Source: Pseudofrancisella aestuarii (lineage in GTDB: Bacteria; Pseudomonadota; Gammaproteobacteria; Francisellales; Francisellaceae). Taken from it: a stretch of 64,000 bases of DNA. Of the stretch, positions 40,487-52,716 are shown piece by piece. Both the position numbers and the translations under genes were made by a program. The notes under the pieces were generated by a model, which searched no databases, was not told where the DNA came from, and saw only the letters and a list, made by a program, of their open reading frames with translations. Location: the NCBI RefSeq assembly GCF_003574475.2, contig NZ_QLIS02000002.1, forward strand, positions 434,001 to 498,000, given 5' to 3'. Numbering within the stretch: position 1 is the stretch's first letter; every line of letters begins with the position of its first letter.

Positions 40487-41922
40487 TAATAAAGCTCTTG
40501 AGTTTTTAAATCTTTGTCCAATATTTTGATATAAGCACTATCTTTCATTGATGTTATCCATGTCTTATAAATCTGTTCAGCTTTTTCTGCATAAATAGCT
40601 TCTAGTGCTTTTTGTTCCTCAATTTCTTTTTGAGCATTATATTCTCTAGTATCTGTATATTTGATTATCATCCAACTTTTATTTCCTGTATCAAATGGCT
40701 CAGAAAGTTCATCTTTCTTGAGATCCTTTAATTGATTAAAGGCTGCGGGTGTTAATATTGGAGGATTATCTAAAACTGAAGCCCAGCCAAATTCACCATC
40801 TGAGTGATCATAGTCAGTGGTATATTTCTCAGCAATCTTTTTGAAATCATCACCACTTTCTATAGCAAGTTTTGCTCTTTTAAGATCGTTTTCAGCACTT
40901 GAAGCAGTCAAAGTTGCTGTAAGGTTAATAACAATGCCTTCTACATTATATTGTGTTATCTCATTGTTGACTAAAGGTTTTTCTTCTTTTATTGCTTCAA
41001 CATAAATCATTTGAATAGCATTGTCTGCAATAAATGGTTTTGAAACTTGTCCTTTTTTTAAATATTTTACTCTTGATCTGTATATTGGAGGTATCTCTGA
41101 ATAAGTCATCCATTGGGTTATTGAGCCACCCTCATCAGCATTTGCAGCTTCAGAAAATTGTTTTGCCATATCTGAGAAACTAATATTTTTATTATTTATT
41201 GCAATAGCTAGTTTTTGCAATAAAATAAATTTTTTATTTTTCTCATCTTTAGATTTTGGTATATCTATAATTAAGTTTCTTAATAGGTACAGCCTCTTAG
41301 GAGTCATCTGTTTTTGAAAAAGCTCTTTATGTTTTTGAATATATTTCTCTACTTCTTTAGGAGATACTGAAATTTGTTGAGCAATAGCTTGTTGTTGAAG
41401 TCTATTGATCATTAATTGATCTCTAAGTTTGTCTTTGTATTCAGAGAATGTTATACCTGATGATTCAATACTAGTTTTCAAATAATCGAGAGATATTCTA
41501 TTTCGTACTAATATATCATTTATTGCCGCATCAATTTCTTTATCAGATATCCTAATATTATTTCTCTGAGCTATCTGTAATAATATGCTTTGAGCTATAA
41601 GATTTTGGAGAGCTTCTTTCTTAATCTGAAGTTGATTTTGTGGGTCATATGTTTGAGATGGAGGAAGAGTCGCGAGAACTTTTTGTACTTCTTGATCAAG
41701 CTCTAAAGAGGTTATTACTTTGTCATTAACTATAGCAACCGTTTTATTAATAGCTAGTTCTTGATTGCTAGGAACTTGAGGAGCTGCCTTTGCTGGCATA
41801 GTTGGCATTTGAGGCATATTTGAATTAAAAGAGTTTTGGAATAGGTTGCTAGATATATCTGCAAAAGAATAAATAGGTATCAAAAATAAAAGTAGTAAAG
41901 CTAATCTTTTTTTTAAAAGCAT
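40486..41922 (-). CDS. surA: Periplasmic peptidyl-prolyl isomerase/chaperone SurA
   Basis: From the ATG at 41922 the protein has 478 residues with a signal peptide ([20 protein letters not shown]). A SurA N-terminal chaperone domain follows ([18 protein letters not shown] and the segment to about residue 190), then two parvulin domains. The first contains [17 protein letters not shown] and the second [14 protein letters not shown]. SurA escorts outer membrane proteins, including LptD encoded just upstream. A GTG at 41937 overlapping lptD is possible, but the ATG has a GGGGAG ribosome site within the lptD end and gives a clean signal peptide. Confidence 0.9.
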   Translation of the reverse strand: MLLKKRLALLLLFLIPIYSFADISSNLFQNSFNSNMPQMPTMPAKAAPQVPSNQELAINKTVAIVNDKVITSLELDQEVQKVLATLPPSQTYDPQNQLQIKKEALQNLIAQSILLQIAQRNNIRISDKEIDAAINDILVRNRISLDYLKTSIESSGITFSEYKDKLRDQLMINRLQQQAIAQQISVSPKEVEKYIQKHKELFQKQMTPKRLYLLRNLIIDIPKSKDEKNKKFILLQKLAIAINNKNISFSDMAKQFSEAANADEGGSITQWMTYSEIPPIYRSRVKYLKKGQVSKPFIADNAIQMIYVEAIKEEKPLVNNEITQYNVEGIVINLTATLTASSAENDLKRAKLAIESGDDFKKIAEKYTTDYDHSDGEFGWASVLDNPPILTPAAFNQLKDLKKDELSEPFDTGNKSWMIIKYTDTREYNAQKEIEEQKALEAIYAEKAEQIYKTWITSMKDSAYIKILDKDLKTQELY

Positions 41923-41924
41923 AA

Positions 41925-44531
41925 CTAAACTCCCCACTGTCCAGCGGTATAGCCATTGATCTGATTTAATCTTTGTGCAAGTCCATTAGCTCCATAAACA
42001 CCACCAAGTCCTTTTAATTCAAGTTCTAAAACATATGTGTTAGTTAATTTTCCTACAGCATTAGGGTCATTTGGATTATTACTTGTATAAGCAGATCTTT
42101 GTATTAGTCCTCGTAGCGCCCATGAGTTGGCATCATATTGTAAACCAACAAAGGTATTTGTTATCGATTTTTGTATAAAGTTATAGTTTATAAGAGCAGC
42201 TATGGCCCAACTATCAGATAGTTTTAATATGGTTGAGGCAGTTATTGTCTGTTGAGCCTTAGGGGCGTTGCCATTTATTATTTCTTGCTGAGTCATTCCT
42301 GCCCAGTTATAAGCTATATTGTTGTATGAAATGTTAAAAATATTATTATTTTCACTTTTGTATTGTAATTGATAGACTTGATATTCCACATTTCCTGTTT
42401 CAACTCTATAATTTATGTCAGCTGAGGCATATATATTTTGTAGCACCTGATATGAAAAACTTCCCATTATAGGAGAAAATCTTGAATTATAGAAAGGGAG
42501 TAATCTATTTGGTGAAGGGGTTTCATTACCTTGATCTAGACCTACCATTCTATCATCAAAAAATATTTGTTGTCCTATTTTTGCAGATAATAGCATCGAT
42601 CCATCTTCTTGGTTAACTATATAATGTTCTAAGGCATATGTTAATTGGTTTGCATTGTTGATTCTATCACCACCAACAAATCTATTTACTTGGAACATCT
42701 GCATGTATTGTTCATTTGTAAAGTTTGTATCAAATAAAGGAAGATCTGTTTGATCTTGGTAAGGTATGTAGGTATAAAACAGTCTAGGAAGTAAGGTTGC
42801 AGTATAAGCACCTTTGCTCGAGGTGAATTCTTTGTCAAAATATGCTCCAGCATCAATGTTAAATATTGGAATAACACTCGTTACATTATTCTGATTGAAA
42901 TTGACTATATCATTAGCATGTTGTTGAAGCTGGTAATACCTTATAGGCACCTCTAGAGAAGGCTTAAAATAGCCCCAAGTTTCTGATAAATCTAGAGCTA
43001 CCTTAGGAGAATCATAACTTCTAAATGCGTTTACCATAGATGCTTCAGGTGTTCCAGAACCGTAAATGCCACCAGATCTTTTATAAAAGTATGTATTTTG
43101 AGTTTGAATAGATAATTGTAAATAATCTGGTAAATACTTGGAAATATCAGCATCAAAATGAATATCAGGAAGTTTCCCATAAGGGACGTTAGCTAGAAAC
43201 ATGCTTTGATCAACAACACCATAATCTAGGAACTGTCCACTAACATTGAAAATCTCATCTGTATATGAAAGATTAATCTCTCTATCTAAAAGTGTTTTTG
43301 TAACTAAGTTAATGTTTCCAGCAGAAAAGTCATTATAAAATTGGCTATCACTTACATAGTCATAGTTATAGCTCATTTTTATTTTTTGATAATTACCACT
43401 TCCATTAAAAGTAAATGCTCCTCGAGTTTTTTGATCTTCAAAATCATAAGGAACAAGAGAGCCTTCAAACTGAGTTTTAAAGTATTCATTCATGTATCTA
43501 AAAGTAGCATTTTCCATTGGTCCTCTTTGCGACCAGTATATTTGTTCGAAGAGTAGATCATAGTTTGGAGCTAAATTGAAATAATAAGGTACGGAAACAC
43601 CCCATCCAGAGTTTTCATTATTTACAAATCCAGGAGTTAAAAATCCACTTCTTCTTTTATCATCAGTAGGGTAGGCAAAGTAGGGCACATACATAACAGG
43701 TATATCTTTTATTTTAAACCATCCATCTTTTATGTAAGCCATATTTTCTTGAGTATCAAGATCAATAGATTTTCCACTTAATTTCCATGCATCATCATAT
43801 GGGCTGCCAGAGGTTATATATCCATCAGTCATATTGATAGTGTTTTCATCTAATCTTCTAAAGGTCTCTGCATATCCTCTCATATGTCCAGTAAAATTAT
43901 TTTTACTATAGATATCGGTTTTTGGTTCTTTTTTGAAGAATCTAAAATAAGTTTGACCAGCAATAGCTGTTTTATCTTCAAGATTGGCAGACATATCTTC
44001 TGTTCGAATAACGACACCCGATGATGGTTGTTTTGCAATAACATCACCAGCAATAACTAAGGATTCTATACCGGATTTATCTTTGTTAAAGTTTATAATA
44101 GCATTTTGTCCGTAGATCTCCTGATCGCATTGAAAGACTTCTACATTACCTGAAGCGATAAGCGTACCATCGGTGTCAAATTCTGCTTTATTATAACTTA
44201 GGCTTGTTTTCCCACTTTTACATAGAGGTGCTGTAAATGTGGTATCGTTATAATATTGCCCCCCAGTTCTTAAGGCTGTATTTTGCATCCAAGTCAAGTC
44301 TTGTGCTAATGTTTTTTCTCTTTGTTCATCTGTAATATCTTTTGAAAACACATTAACTCGTTCTTCTTCTCTTTCACAACTCCACTCGCCATCAACAATT
44401 TTACATTGCCAATCTTCTTTTGCTGGATTTTCATCCATAATACGAGTTGCTTGACCAGATTCACTGAATAATATAGTGCCTAAAAAAGCAAATAGTATTC
44501 TTTTAAAATTCCCCTTCATGAACCTCGGCAT
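41925..44531 (-). CDS. lptD: LPS-assembly outer membrane protein LptD
   Basis: The 868-residue protein has an N-terminal signal sequence (to about SESGQA, residue 28). An OstA-type periplasmic domain follows: GKTSLSYNKAEFDTDGTLIASGNVEVFQ, then EDMSANLEDKTAIA. After it comes a long LptD beta-barrel region with KDIPVMYVPYFAYPTDDKRRSGFLTPGF. It inserts LPS into the outer leaflet with LptE. Cysteines occur in the N-terminal region, but the LptD disulfide pairs were not assigned. A second ATG at 44519 is an alternative start. First gene of the lptD-surA-ksgA run and divergent from argS. Confidence 0.94.
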   Translation of the reverse strand: MPRFMKGNFKRILFAFLGTILFSESGQATRIMDENPAKEDWQCKIVDGEWSCEREEERVNVFSKDITDEQREKTLAQDLTWMQNTALRTGGQYYNDTTFTAPLCKSGKTSLSYNKAEFDTDGTLIASGNVEVFQCDQEIYGQNAIINFNKDKSGIESLVIAGDVIAKQPSSGVVIRTEDMSANLEDKTAIAGQTYFRFFKKEPKTDIYSKNNFTGHMRGYAETFRRLDENTINMTDGYITSGSPYDDAWKLSGKSIDLDTQENMAYIKDGWFKIKDIPVMYVPYFAYPTDDKRRSGFLTPGFVNNENSGWGVSVPYYFNLAPNYDLLFEQIYWSQRGPMENATFRYMNEYFKTQFEGSLVPYDFEDQKTRGAFTFNGSGNYQKIKMSYNYDYVSDSQFYNDFSAGNINLVTKTLLDREINLSYTDEIFNVSGQFLDYGVVDQSMFLANVPYGKLPDIHFDADISKYLPDYLQLSIQTQNTYFYKRSGGIYGSGTPEASMVNAFRSYDSPKVALDLSETWGYFKPSLEVPIRYYQLQQHANDIVNFNQNNVTSVIPIFNIDAGAYFDKEFTSSKGAYTATLLPRLFYTYIPYQDQTDLPLFDTNFTNEQYMQMFQVNRFVGGDRINNANQLTYALEHYIVNQEDGSMLLSAKIGQQIFFDDRMVGLDQGNETPSPNRLLPFYNSRFSPIMGSFSYQVLQNIYASADINYRVETGNVEYQVYQLQYKSENNNIFNISYNNIAYNWAGMTQQEIINGNAPKAQQTITASTILKLSDSWAIAALINYNFIQKSITNTFVGLQYDANSWALRGLIQRSAYTSNNPNDPNAVGKLTNTYVLELELKGLGGVYGANGLAQRLNQINGYTAGQWGV

Positions 44532-44570
44532 TTCCCTTTTTACTGATTCTATTTAAAATAAAGCCATGAT

Positions 44571-44576
44571 ATTATA
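44571..44576 (-). promoter_or_regulatory. Candidate -10 box for the lptD operon
   Basis: On the minus strand TATAAT lies 40 bases before the lptD start, in the divergent lptD-argS gap. No convincing -35 box is visible at the usual distance, so the assignment rests on the -10 match and position. Confidence 0.3.
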
Positions 44577-44648
44577 TCTTCATTTATTGTAGAATTCCAC
44601 AGCTACATTACGTTGATCTTATAAAGAGGATGGTTAATTAATATTACT

Positions 44649-46397
44649 ATGAATATAGAGACATATTTATCTGAAGTTTTAAAGGAATCTTTTGAAAAGC
44701 TTGGTTATAATTCAGCATTAGCAAAAGTTGTTGTATCAACAAGAGACGGTGTTGGGCATTTTCAATGTAATGCTGCTATGCCTTTAGCTAAGTTTGCAAA
44801 AAAAGCACCGAATATTATAGCTCAAGAAATAATTGATAATGTTGAAGATAAAAATATTTTTTTAGAAATAGTTGTAGCTAATCCAGGATTTATAAATATG
44901 ACTTTAGCTCCAGAGTTTTTAGCTAAATTATCTACCAGTTTTAATAAGTCTAATAAGTTTGGTTATTCTAAAGAGGAGCAGCCTAAAAAAATAATATTAG
45001 ATTTTGGGGGGCCTAACGTAGCTAAGCCAATGCATGTTGGGCATATTAGATCTACTTTAATAGGAGACTGCCTACAGAGATTATATAAATTTTGTGGAGA
45101 TGAGGTTGTTTCTGATGTTCACCTTGGAGATTGGGGTACCCAAATGGGTATGCTTATCGAGGAGATAAAATTGAAGTCACCAGATTTAATATATTTCAAT
45201 GAAAGTTATGATGGTGAATATCCTAAAGACTCTCCAGTTATTGTTTCTGAATTAGCAGAAATTTATCCTAAAGCTTCAAAAAGATGTAAGTCTGATAAAG
45301 ATGAAATGGAAAAAGCTCGACAAGCTACATATGAGTTGCAACAAGGCAGAAAAGGTTATAGAGCTTTATGGCAACATTTTGTTGATGTATCAGTTGAAGC
45401 TGTAAAAAATGATTTCGCTGGGCTAGGAGTGACTTTTGATTTGTGGTTAGGAGAGAGTGATTCTAATAAATATGTTTCAGAAGTGGTATCTTTCTTAAAA
45501 AACAAAGGCCTTATATATGAAGATGACGGGGCATGGATAGTTGATACTGGGCAAGAAGATATTCCTCCTTTGATAGTAATTAAAAGTGATGGCGCAATAA
45601 TGTATGGAACCACTGATTTGGCAACATTATGGCAAAGACAGAAAGATTTTAATCCAGATAAAATAGTGTATGTTGTTGATAAAAGACAATCGTTACATTT
45701 TAAACAAGTTTTCGCTGTTGCAAAAAGAGCAGGGATTGTTAGCGAAGATTGTGAATTAAAGCATGTGGCTTTTGGCACAGTTAATGGAAAGGATGGTAAG
45801 CCCTTCAAAACAAGAGAGGGTGGAGTAATGCACCTTAAGGATCTTATTGAGCAGGCAAAATCTAGAGCTAGAGAAAGAATGCAGGATGAAAATTATGATG
45901 AAGCTTTAGTTAATCAAATAGCTATGGCAACAATAAAATTTGGAGATCTTGTAAATACATATACATCTGATTATGTTTTTGATTTAGATAAATTTTCTAA
46001 ATATGAGGGGAAAACAGGCCCTTACTTACTATATACCGCAGTAAGGGTTAAATCTATCATTAGAAAGTTGTTTGGAGATAGTTTTGACGTGAATGCATTG
46101 GTTAATAATTTTGATATTTTATCAGCAACTAATGAGCATGAAGAGAAACTGCAGTTACAACTTATCCAGTTTCCTTTAGCTGTAGCTAGAACATATGAGA
46201 AGTCAGAGCCACATCATTTATGTGAATATGCATACAGTTTGGCAAATACTTTTAGTAAATTTTATGTAAATTGCCCAATTCTAGCTGAAGAAGATGAGGA
46301 AATTAAGAGCTCAAGAATAGCTATGTCAGTAGCAACGTTGAAGGCGATGACATTAACATTGAATATGCTTGGTATATCAATACCAGAGAAGATGTGA
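44649..46397 (+). CDS. argS: Arginyl-tRNA synthetase
   Basis: The 582-residue class I synthetase has the ArgS N-terminal domain. The HIGH-type motif lies in [30 protein letters not shown] and [17 protein letters not shown] follow. The KMSKS-like loop is degenerate ([22 protein letters not shown]), as is normal in ArgS. It charges tRNA-Arg. The stop abuts the convergent rsgA stop with no gap and no visible terminator. Confidence 0.96.
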   Translation: MNIETYLSEVLKESFEKLGYNSALAKVVVSTRDGVGHFQCNAAMPLAKFAKKAPNIIAQEIIDNVEDKNIFLEIVVANPGFINMTLAPEFLAKLSTSFNKSNKFGYSKEEQPKKIILDFGGPNVAKPMHVGHIRSTLIGDCLQRLYKFCGDEVVSDVHLGDWGTQMGMLIEEIKLKSPDLIYFNESYDGEYPKDSPVIVSELAEIYPKASKRCKSDKDEMEKARQATYELQQGRKGYRALWQHFVDVSVEAVKNDFAGLGVTFDLWLGESDSNKYVSEVVSFLKNKGLIYEDDGAWIVDTGQEDIPPLIVIKSDGAIMYGTTDLATLWQRQKDFNPDKIVYVVDKRQSLHFKQVFAVAKRAGIVSEDCELKHVAFGTVNGKDGKPFKTREGGVMHLKDLIEQAKSRARERMQDENYDEALVNQIAMATIKFGDLVNTYTSDYVFDLDKFSKYEGKTGPYLLYTAVRVKSIIRKLFGDSFDVNALVNNFDILSATNEHEEKLQLQLIQFPLAVARTYEKSEPHHLCEYAYSLANTFSKFYVNCPILAEEDEEIKSSRIAMSVATLKAMTLTLNMLGISIPEKM

Positions 46398-47294
46398 TTA
46401 ATTAATTTCTTTTAAAATTCGATGGTAATTTCTATACCTTAATGGGGAAATATCTCCCTCTTTGACTCTTTTTACTATTTCACAGCCAAGAGAGTTCTCC
46501 TCATGGGGACAGTTTCTAAATTTACACATACCTTTAAGTTTTTTGAATTCTAAGAAACCATCAAAAAGATCATCTTTAGTAATGTTCCATAATCCAAACT
46601 CTCTAATTCCTGGAGAGTCTATAATATTTGTATTCTCATTAATTTCATAAAGCGTAGAGCAAGTAGTTGTATGCTTTCCTTTTTTATTTGAGTTTGAAAC
46701 TTCATTAGTTTCAGCTATATTTTTTCCAATTACTGCATTTAGAGTTTCAGATTTGCCAACACCTGACTGACCTAAGAAAATAGAAGTTTTATTTTCTAAA
46801 GCATCTTTTACAAAAGTAGATATGTTTGTTTTAAGTAGGGCAGAAATATAGTAAATAGGATATCCAATATTTTTATATACATCTGTAAGGTTATCCATTT
46901 TTAATTTATCTTCAGGTCCCTGTTCATCTATTTTGTTAACAACTATGATTGGATCGATATCTGCTTTGTGTAGGGCTGCGAGATATCTATCAATATAGTG
47001 TTCTATAGGAGCAGGATTGTGAGTTATTAAAATAATAGCTTGATCTACATTTGCTGCGATATTTTTATTTTTTCTTTGGTACTGATTTGGTCGAGAGATA
47101 AGGTTTTTCCTTGGCAGTAATTTACTTATTACTGGAGTGGTATTTTCTATAAAGTCTATTTCTACATTATCGCCAACAGTTAAGTCTCCTTTAAATTGAC
47201 TCCTCATTGAGCAGTCAACCATCTCATTATTGTTGAGCTTTACAGAGATTCTTCCACCAAAATTGGTGATTATTTTGCCTTGTTTTTTAAGCAT
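46398..47294 (-). CDS. rsgA: Ribosome small-subunit GTPase RsgA
   Basis: The 298-residue circularly permuted GTPase has an N-terminal OB domain (residues 1-70). The G motifs appear in permuted order: NKID, then FLGQSGVGKSETLN (P-loop), then DSPGIREFG. A C-terminal zinc motif is seen in CKFRNCPHEENSLGCEI. It acts in late 30S maturation. It is slightly short compared with E. coli RsgA (350), mainly at the N-terminus. It is convergent with argS and divergent from the DUF2147 genes. Confidence 0.94.
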   Translation of the reverse strand: MLKKQGKIITNFGGRISVKLNNNEMVDCSMRSQFKGDLTVGDNVEIDFIENTTPVISKLLPRKNLISRPNQYQRKNKNIAANVDQAIILITHNPAPIEHYIDRYLAALHKADIDPIIVVNKIDEQGPEDKLKMDNLTDVYKNIGYPIYYISALLKTNISTFVKDALENKTSIFLGQSGVGKSETLNAVIGKNIAETNEVSNSNKKGKHTTTCSTLYEINENTNIIDSPGIREFGLWNITKDDLFDGFLEFKKLKGMCKFRNCPHEENSLGCEIVKRVKEGDISPLRYRNYHRILKEIN

Positions 47295-47326
47295 TTATTA
47301 TTTGCTAAAAGATGTTTACAAAAAAG

Positions 47327-47347
47327 TATATCACTTTGAATGATATA
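47327..47347. repeat. Inverted repeat between rsgA and the DUF2147 genes
   Basis: TATATCA (47327-47333) and TGATATA (47341-47347) are perfect reverse complements separated by seven bases. The site lies 33 bases upstream of the rsgA start and about 120 bases upstream of the first DUF2147 gene, in the divergent promoter region. It could be an operator or chance in AT-rich DNA. Confidence 0.45.
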
Positions 47348-47465
47348 TTATATAAATAAAACTTATAGTTAAAAGTATGGTTGAAGTTTGAATTGATTAA
47401 AAAGCTTTGTTACTATGAATTTTGATTACAGTTACTTTAATAATAAACTAAAGGGGTATTTATTA

Positions 47466-48173
47466 ATGAAAAAAATAAAATTACTATCATTGTTAGCAAT
47501 ATTTGGCATTTCTTCAACAGCTGTTTATGCGGCGGATATTCAATCTGGTGATCCGTTATCTCCAGTTGGATACTGGGTTCAGTATGATGAAGATAATGAT
47601 GCTGGAAAAGGTATGCCAGAGGGAATTATTCAAGCATATTTCGCTAAGAATGGTACTTTAGAAATGAAAATTGTTGTTCCATTAATGCAAGTTAATAATA
47701 AAACTGGTCAGCCAGGAGCGCCGATGATTCATTGTGATGTTTGTGGTAAAGGTTCTATTAATGGCTTTAGCTATGACTATACAAGTCCAAGTGATAATTT
47801 AGTTCAAGGTCTTGCTTTTGCTGGTAATATGCAGAAACAGCCTGGTACAGATGGCGCTGGCAAAGGGTTTGAGTATGATAAAGGTGGGGTTTTAAATCCG
47901 AATGATGGTAAAACATATAACTCAAAAGCTCAACCTGTAGATGGTGGAGAAACTTTATTTGCTAGAGCGTATAAAGGAAGTGGTTGGTACTCTGTCGGTA
48001 AAGATGCTCACTGGAAGAGAATTGATGAAGCTACATATGAAAAAGTTAAAAAAGAGTGTGGCTTGACAGATGATGGTGTATATCCATACCAAGCAAAAGA
48101 TGGAAGCATCAAAAATAACGACTTATATAAAAAGTGTACGAACTATCCTTTTGATGTTAAAAAGCCTGTATAG
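47466..48173 (+). CDS. Secreted DUF2147-like protein (first of a tandem pair)
   Basis: From ATG 47466 the protein has 235 residues with a typical signal peptide (MKKIKLLSLLAIFGISSTAVYA, cleavage before ADIQ). The mature part resembles DUF2147: a GYWVQYDED start, a strand carrying KIVVPLMQV, a CDVC pair, GGVLNPNDGKTYNSKAQ, then FARAY and HWKRIDE. DUF2147 members are usually about 130-150 residues, so this one carries extra segments, including a C-terminal part with two more cysteines (KECGLTD, KKCTNYP). Predicted periplasmic; function unknown. An upstream in-frame ATG at 47415 would extend the signal region and is less likely. A ribosome site AAGGGG precedes 47466. Confidence 0.75.
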   Translation: MKKIKLLSLLAIFGISSTAVYAADIQSGDPLSPVGYWVQYDEDNDAGKGMPEGIIQAYFAKNGTLEMKIVVPLMQVNNKTGQPGAPMIHCDVCGKGSINGFSYDYTSPSDNLVQGLAFAGNMQKQPGTDGAGKGFEYDKGGVLNPNDGKTYNSKAQPVDGGETLFARAYKGSGWYSVGKDAHWKRIDEATYEKVKKECGLTDDGVYPYQAKDGSIKNNDLYKKCTNYPFDVKKPV

Positions 48174-48239
48174 TTTCATTTTTTATTTTCTCTCTATTAT
48201 TTTTATATATACTAATTTTAAAGCTGGTTAAAAATTAAA

Positions 48240-48902
48240 ATGATGTTCAAAACAATAATTTGTTCAGTTTTACTATTATCTTTTTCTTTCTCCTTTGGGT
48301 TAGATAATGTAGATGATAAGTTTTTAGCTGATGGCTACTGGATGCAAAAAGACAAAAAAACTGGTAAAAATCTTTCTATTATTCATATATATAAAAATGC
48401 TGATGGAAAAGAAAATGCTCAAATGTTTGTTCCTTTATCTGTTATAGAAAAGGGCAAAGTAATGCCTCCTATGATTTACTGTGAAAATTGTGGTAAAGGT
48501 AGTGCTTATGGTAATGAGTATGATTACTCAAGCGGTACGGAAATGTATCAAGGTCTAGAATTTGCTTGGAATGCTAAAGAAGCTGAAGAGTGCGCACCAG
48601 GCCCTCAAGGACCCGTGTATGATCAGGGAGCTGTATTAAATCCTTATGATGGTCAATACTATCACTTAAAAGCACAAACAATAGAGAATGGTAATAAGCT
48701 TTATGTTAGAGCATATCTGGGTTGGCTTGGTAGAACTGAATATTGGGAAAGATTATCTGAAGAAGAAGCAGTTAAAATCAAGAAAATGTGTGGTCTAACT
48801 AAGAAAAATGTTTATCCATATCAAAATAAAAATAAAGAAATAGTTGATCAAAAATTGTTTGACGAATGCTCAGGTAGAGATTTTGTTAAGAATCCTTGCT
48901 AA
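48240..48902 (+). CDS. Secreted DUF2147-like protein (second of a tandem pair)
   Basis: The 220-residue protein is a paralogue of the preceding gene. It has a signal peptide (TIICSVLLLSFSFSFG), then GYWMQKDKKTG, a CENC pair aligned with CDVC of the neighbour, GAVLNPYDGQYYHLKAQ, and a C-terminal CGLTKKNVYPYQ block that matches CGLTDDGVYPYQ. Four cysteine positions are shared, consistent with two disulfides or a metal site. Function unknown; predicted periplasmic. The gap to the first copy is 66 bases with no visible terminator, so they may be co-transcribed. The stop lies 38 bases before the mutL start used here. Confidence 0.75.
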   Translation: MMFKTIICSVLLLSFSFSFGLDNVDDKFLADGYWMQKDKKTGKNLSIIHIYKNADGKENAQMFVPLSVIEKGKVMPPMIYCENCGKGSAYGNEYDYSSGTEMYQGLEFAWNAKEAEECAPGPQGPVYDQGAVLNPYDGQYYHLKAQTIENGNKLYVRAYLGWLGRTEYWERLSEEEAVKIKKMCGLTKKNVYPYQNKNKEIVDQKLFDECSGRDFVKNPC

Positions 48903-48940
48903 AATCCTTCTATAAATCTATAAAAATAAATAACTCATTG

Positions 48941-50716
48941 ATGAATAATTATCGTCAAATTAAAGTACTTTCTGAAACTTTAGCAAATCAAATAGCTGCT
49001 GGTGAAGTAATCGAAAGACCATCTTCTGTGGTAAAAGAGCTTGTTGAAAATGCTATAGACTCGGGAGCTACAGAAATTCTTATAGAGATAGAGGATGGTG
49101 GCAAATCTTTTATTAAAATTAGAGATAATGGCTCTGGTATAGCTAAAGAAGATCTTCCATTGACTCTTATGGCTCATGCGACTAGTAAGATATATGATCT
49201 AGATGAGCTTGAGTCTGTAGCCAGTATGGGTTTCAGGGGTGAGGCACTAGCAAGTATCTCATCTGTTGCTAAGGTTAAAATAATCTCAAAGTTTATAGAT
49301 GGTGAACATGCTTGGCAGATAGATAATGAAAACCTAGAGGTATTTCCAGCTGCTCATGTAAATGGTACTACAATAGAAGTTGCAGAGCTTTTCTATAATA
49401 CTCCGGCACGTAGAAAGTTTCTAAAAAAAGATAATACTGAATATCTGCATACTCTTGAGCTAATAAAGAAATATATCTTATGCTATTTCAATATTGGATT
49501 TAAACTAATTCATAATAAGAAAGAGATTAATAACTTTGCTATTGCGGATCAGATGCAGACAAAGTATGACAGAGTTCTAGAGTTATATAATAAAGACTTT
49601 ATTGAAAATGCTATTTTTATAAATGAAACTGTAGCTGGCGTGACTTTATGGGGGTGGATAGCATCTCCAAGGTACAATAGAGCAAGACCTGATATGCAAA
49701 GCTTCTATATAAATGGACGCATTATAAAAGATAAGCTGGTTTCTCATGCAGTAAAAAGTGCTTATAAAGACGTGATGTACGGTAATAGGTATCCAGCTTT
49801 TCTATTATATTTTAATATCGATTATTCAGATGTTGATGTGAATGTGCATCCAGCGAAAAGTGAAGTTAGATTCAGAAATCAAAAATTTGTTTATGATTTT
49901 CTATTTGGAAAGATTAATAAAATACTTTCTCAAAATACTTTCTCAGAAGAAGGGCAGGAAGATATTGTTATTGAGAAAAAAGTTTCAAATGATAATAATC
50001 CTCTAAATATTGGAAATCTAACTTTAGATATTCCAGAACATTCTAAGGTAAAAGAACAGTCGTTTTCTAATCTTCTCGAAAGACGAGATTATCAAGAAAC
50101 TTCAACAAAAGTTGATTTTCAAAAAAGTAAAACTCCTTTAGGTCGTGCAATTTGTCAGATACATGGTATTTATATACTTTCTCAAGTTGAAGATGGTGTG
50201 GTTTTAGTTGATATGCACGCTGCACATGAGAGAGTGCTGTATGAAGAGATGAAAAAGTCATGGCATGAAAAAGATGATAAGTTTAAGCAAAACCTATTAG
50301 TGCCAATGGCATTAGTTTTATCAAGCTACCAAGTTGCTGCAATAGATGAAAATATCAATGTATTTGAAGATCTTGGTTTTGATATTTCAATTGTGTCAGA
50401 TGATGCGATTTTAATTAGATCTGTGCCAATGTTTGTTAAAAATAAAGATATTCAGGATCTTATATCTAATACAGCAACGGAGCTGATGACATCTGGAAAA
50501 ACTAAAAGCACAGAATTTTATCTAAACCATATACTAGCAACAGTATCTTGTCATGCAGCTGTTAGGGCAAATGATAAGCTTAATATAGAAGAAATGAATC
50601 ATCTACTTAGACAAATGGAAACTGTAGAGAACTCTGGTCAGTGTAATCATGGCAGACCAACTTGGGTGAAGCTTAACTTCGCTCAATTGGATAGTTTCTT
50701 TTTGAGGGGTAGGTAA
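48941..50716 (+). CDS. mutL: DNA mismatch repair protein MutL (endonuclease-motif type)
   Basis: From ATG 48941 the protein has 591 residues. The N-terminal GHKL ATPase has ETLANQIAAGEVIERPSSVV, KELVENAIDSGA, RDNGSGI and MGFRGEALASI. The C-terminal dimerisation domain carries DMHAAHERVLYE (from Asp424), SCHAAVRA (Cys537) and CNHGRP (Cys568). These correspond to the nuclease motifs DQHA(X)2E(X)4E, ACHxAxR and CPHGRP of MutL proteins in Dam-lacking bacteria, with Met for Gln. MutL couples MutS mismatch recognition to strand nicking. A TTG at 48896 would extend the frame upstream into the DUF2147 gene and is unlikely. Confidence 0.93.
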   Translation: MNNYRQIKVLSETLANQIAAGEVIERPSSVVKELVENAIDSGATEILIEIEDGGKSFIKIRDNGSGIAKEDLPLTLMAHATSKIYDLDELESVASMGFRGEALASISSVAKVKIISKFIDGEHAWQIDNENLEVFPAAHVNGTTIEVAELFYNTPARRKFLKKDNTEYLHTLELIKKYILCYFNIGFKLIHNKKEINNFAIADQMQTKYDRVLELYNKDFIENAIFINETVAGVTLWGWIASPRYNRARPDMQSFYINGRIIKDKLVSHAVKSAYKDVMYGNRYPAFLLYFNIDYSDVDVNVHPAKSEVRFRNQKFVYDFLFGKINKILSQNTFSEEGQEDIVIEKKVSNDNNPLNIGNLTLDIPEHSKVKEQSFSNLLERRDYQETSTKVDFQKSKTPLGRAICQIHGIYILSQVEDGVVLVDMHAAHERVLYEEMKKSWHEKDDKFKQNLLVPMALVLSSYQVAAIDENINVFEDLGFDISIVSDDAILIRSVPMFVKNKDIQDLISNTATELMTSGKTKSTEFYLNHILATVSCHAAVRANDKLNIEEMNHLLRQMETVENSGQCNHGRPTWVKLNFAQLDSFFLRGR

Positions 50717-50758
50717 ATGATAGGCTTTTATCTTATTAATTTAATATAGAGTGGGTTT

Positions 50759-52658
<1,900 letters not shown>

Positions 52659-52716
52659 TTAATAGAATATTTATAAAAGTCATATAAAGTTGATTATAGC
52701 ATAAAGCTATTAGTGT

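Noticed and set aside
45356-45808. 150-codon minus-strand frame inside argS
   Set aside because: Antisense shadow of a conserved synthetase; the cysteine- and serine-rich product looks like random translation.
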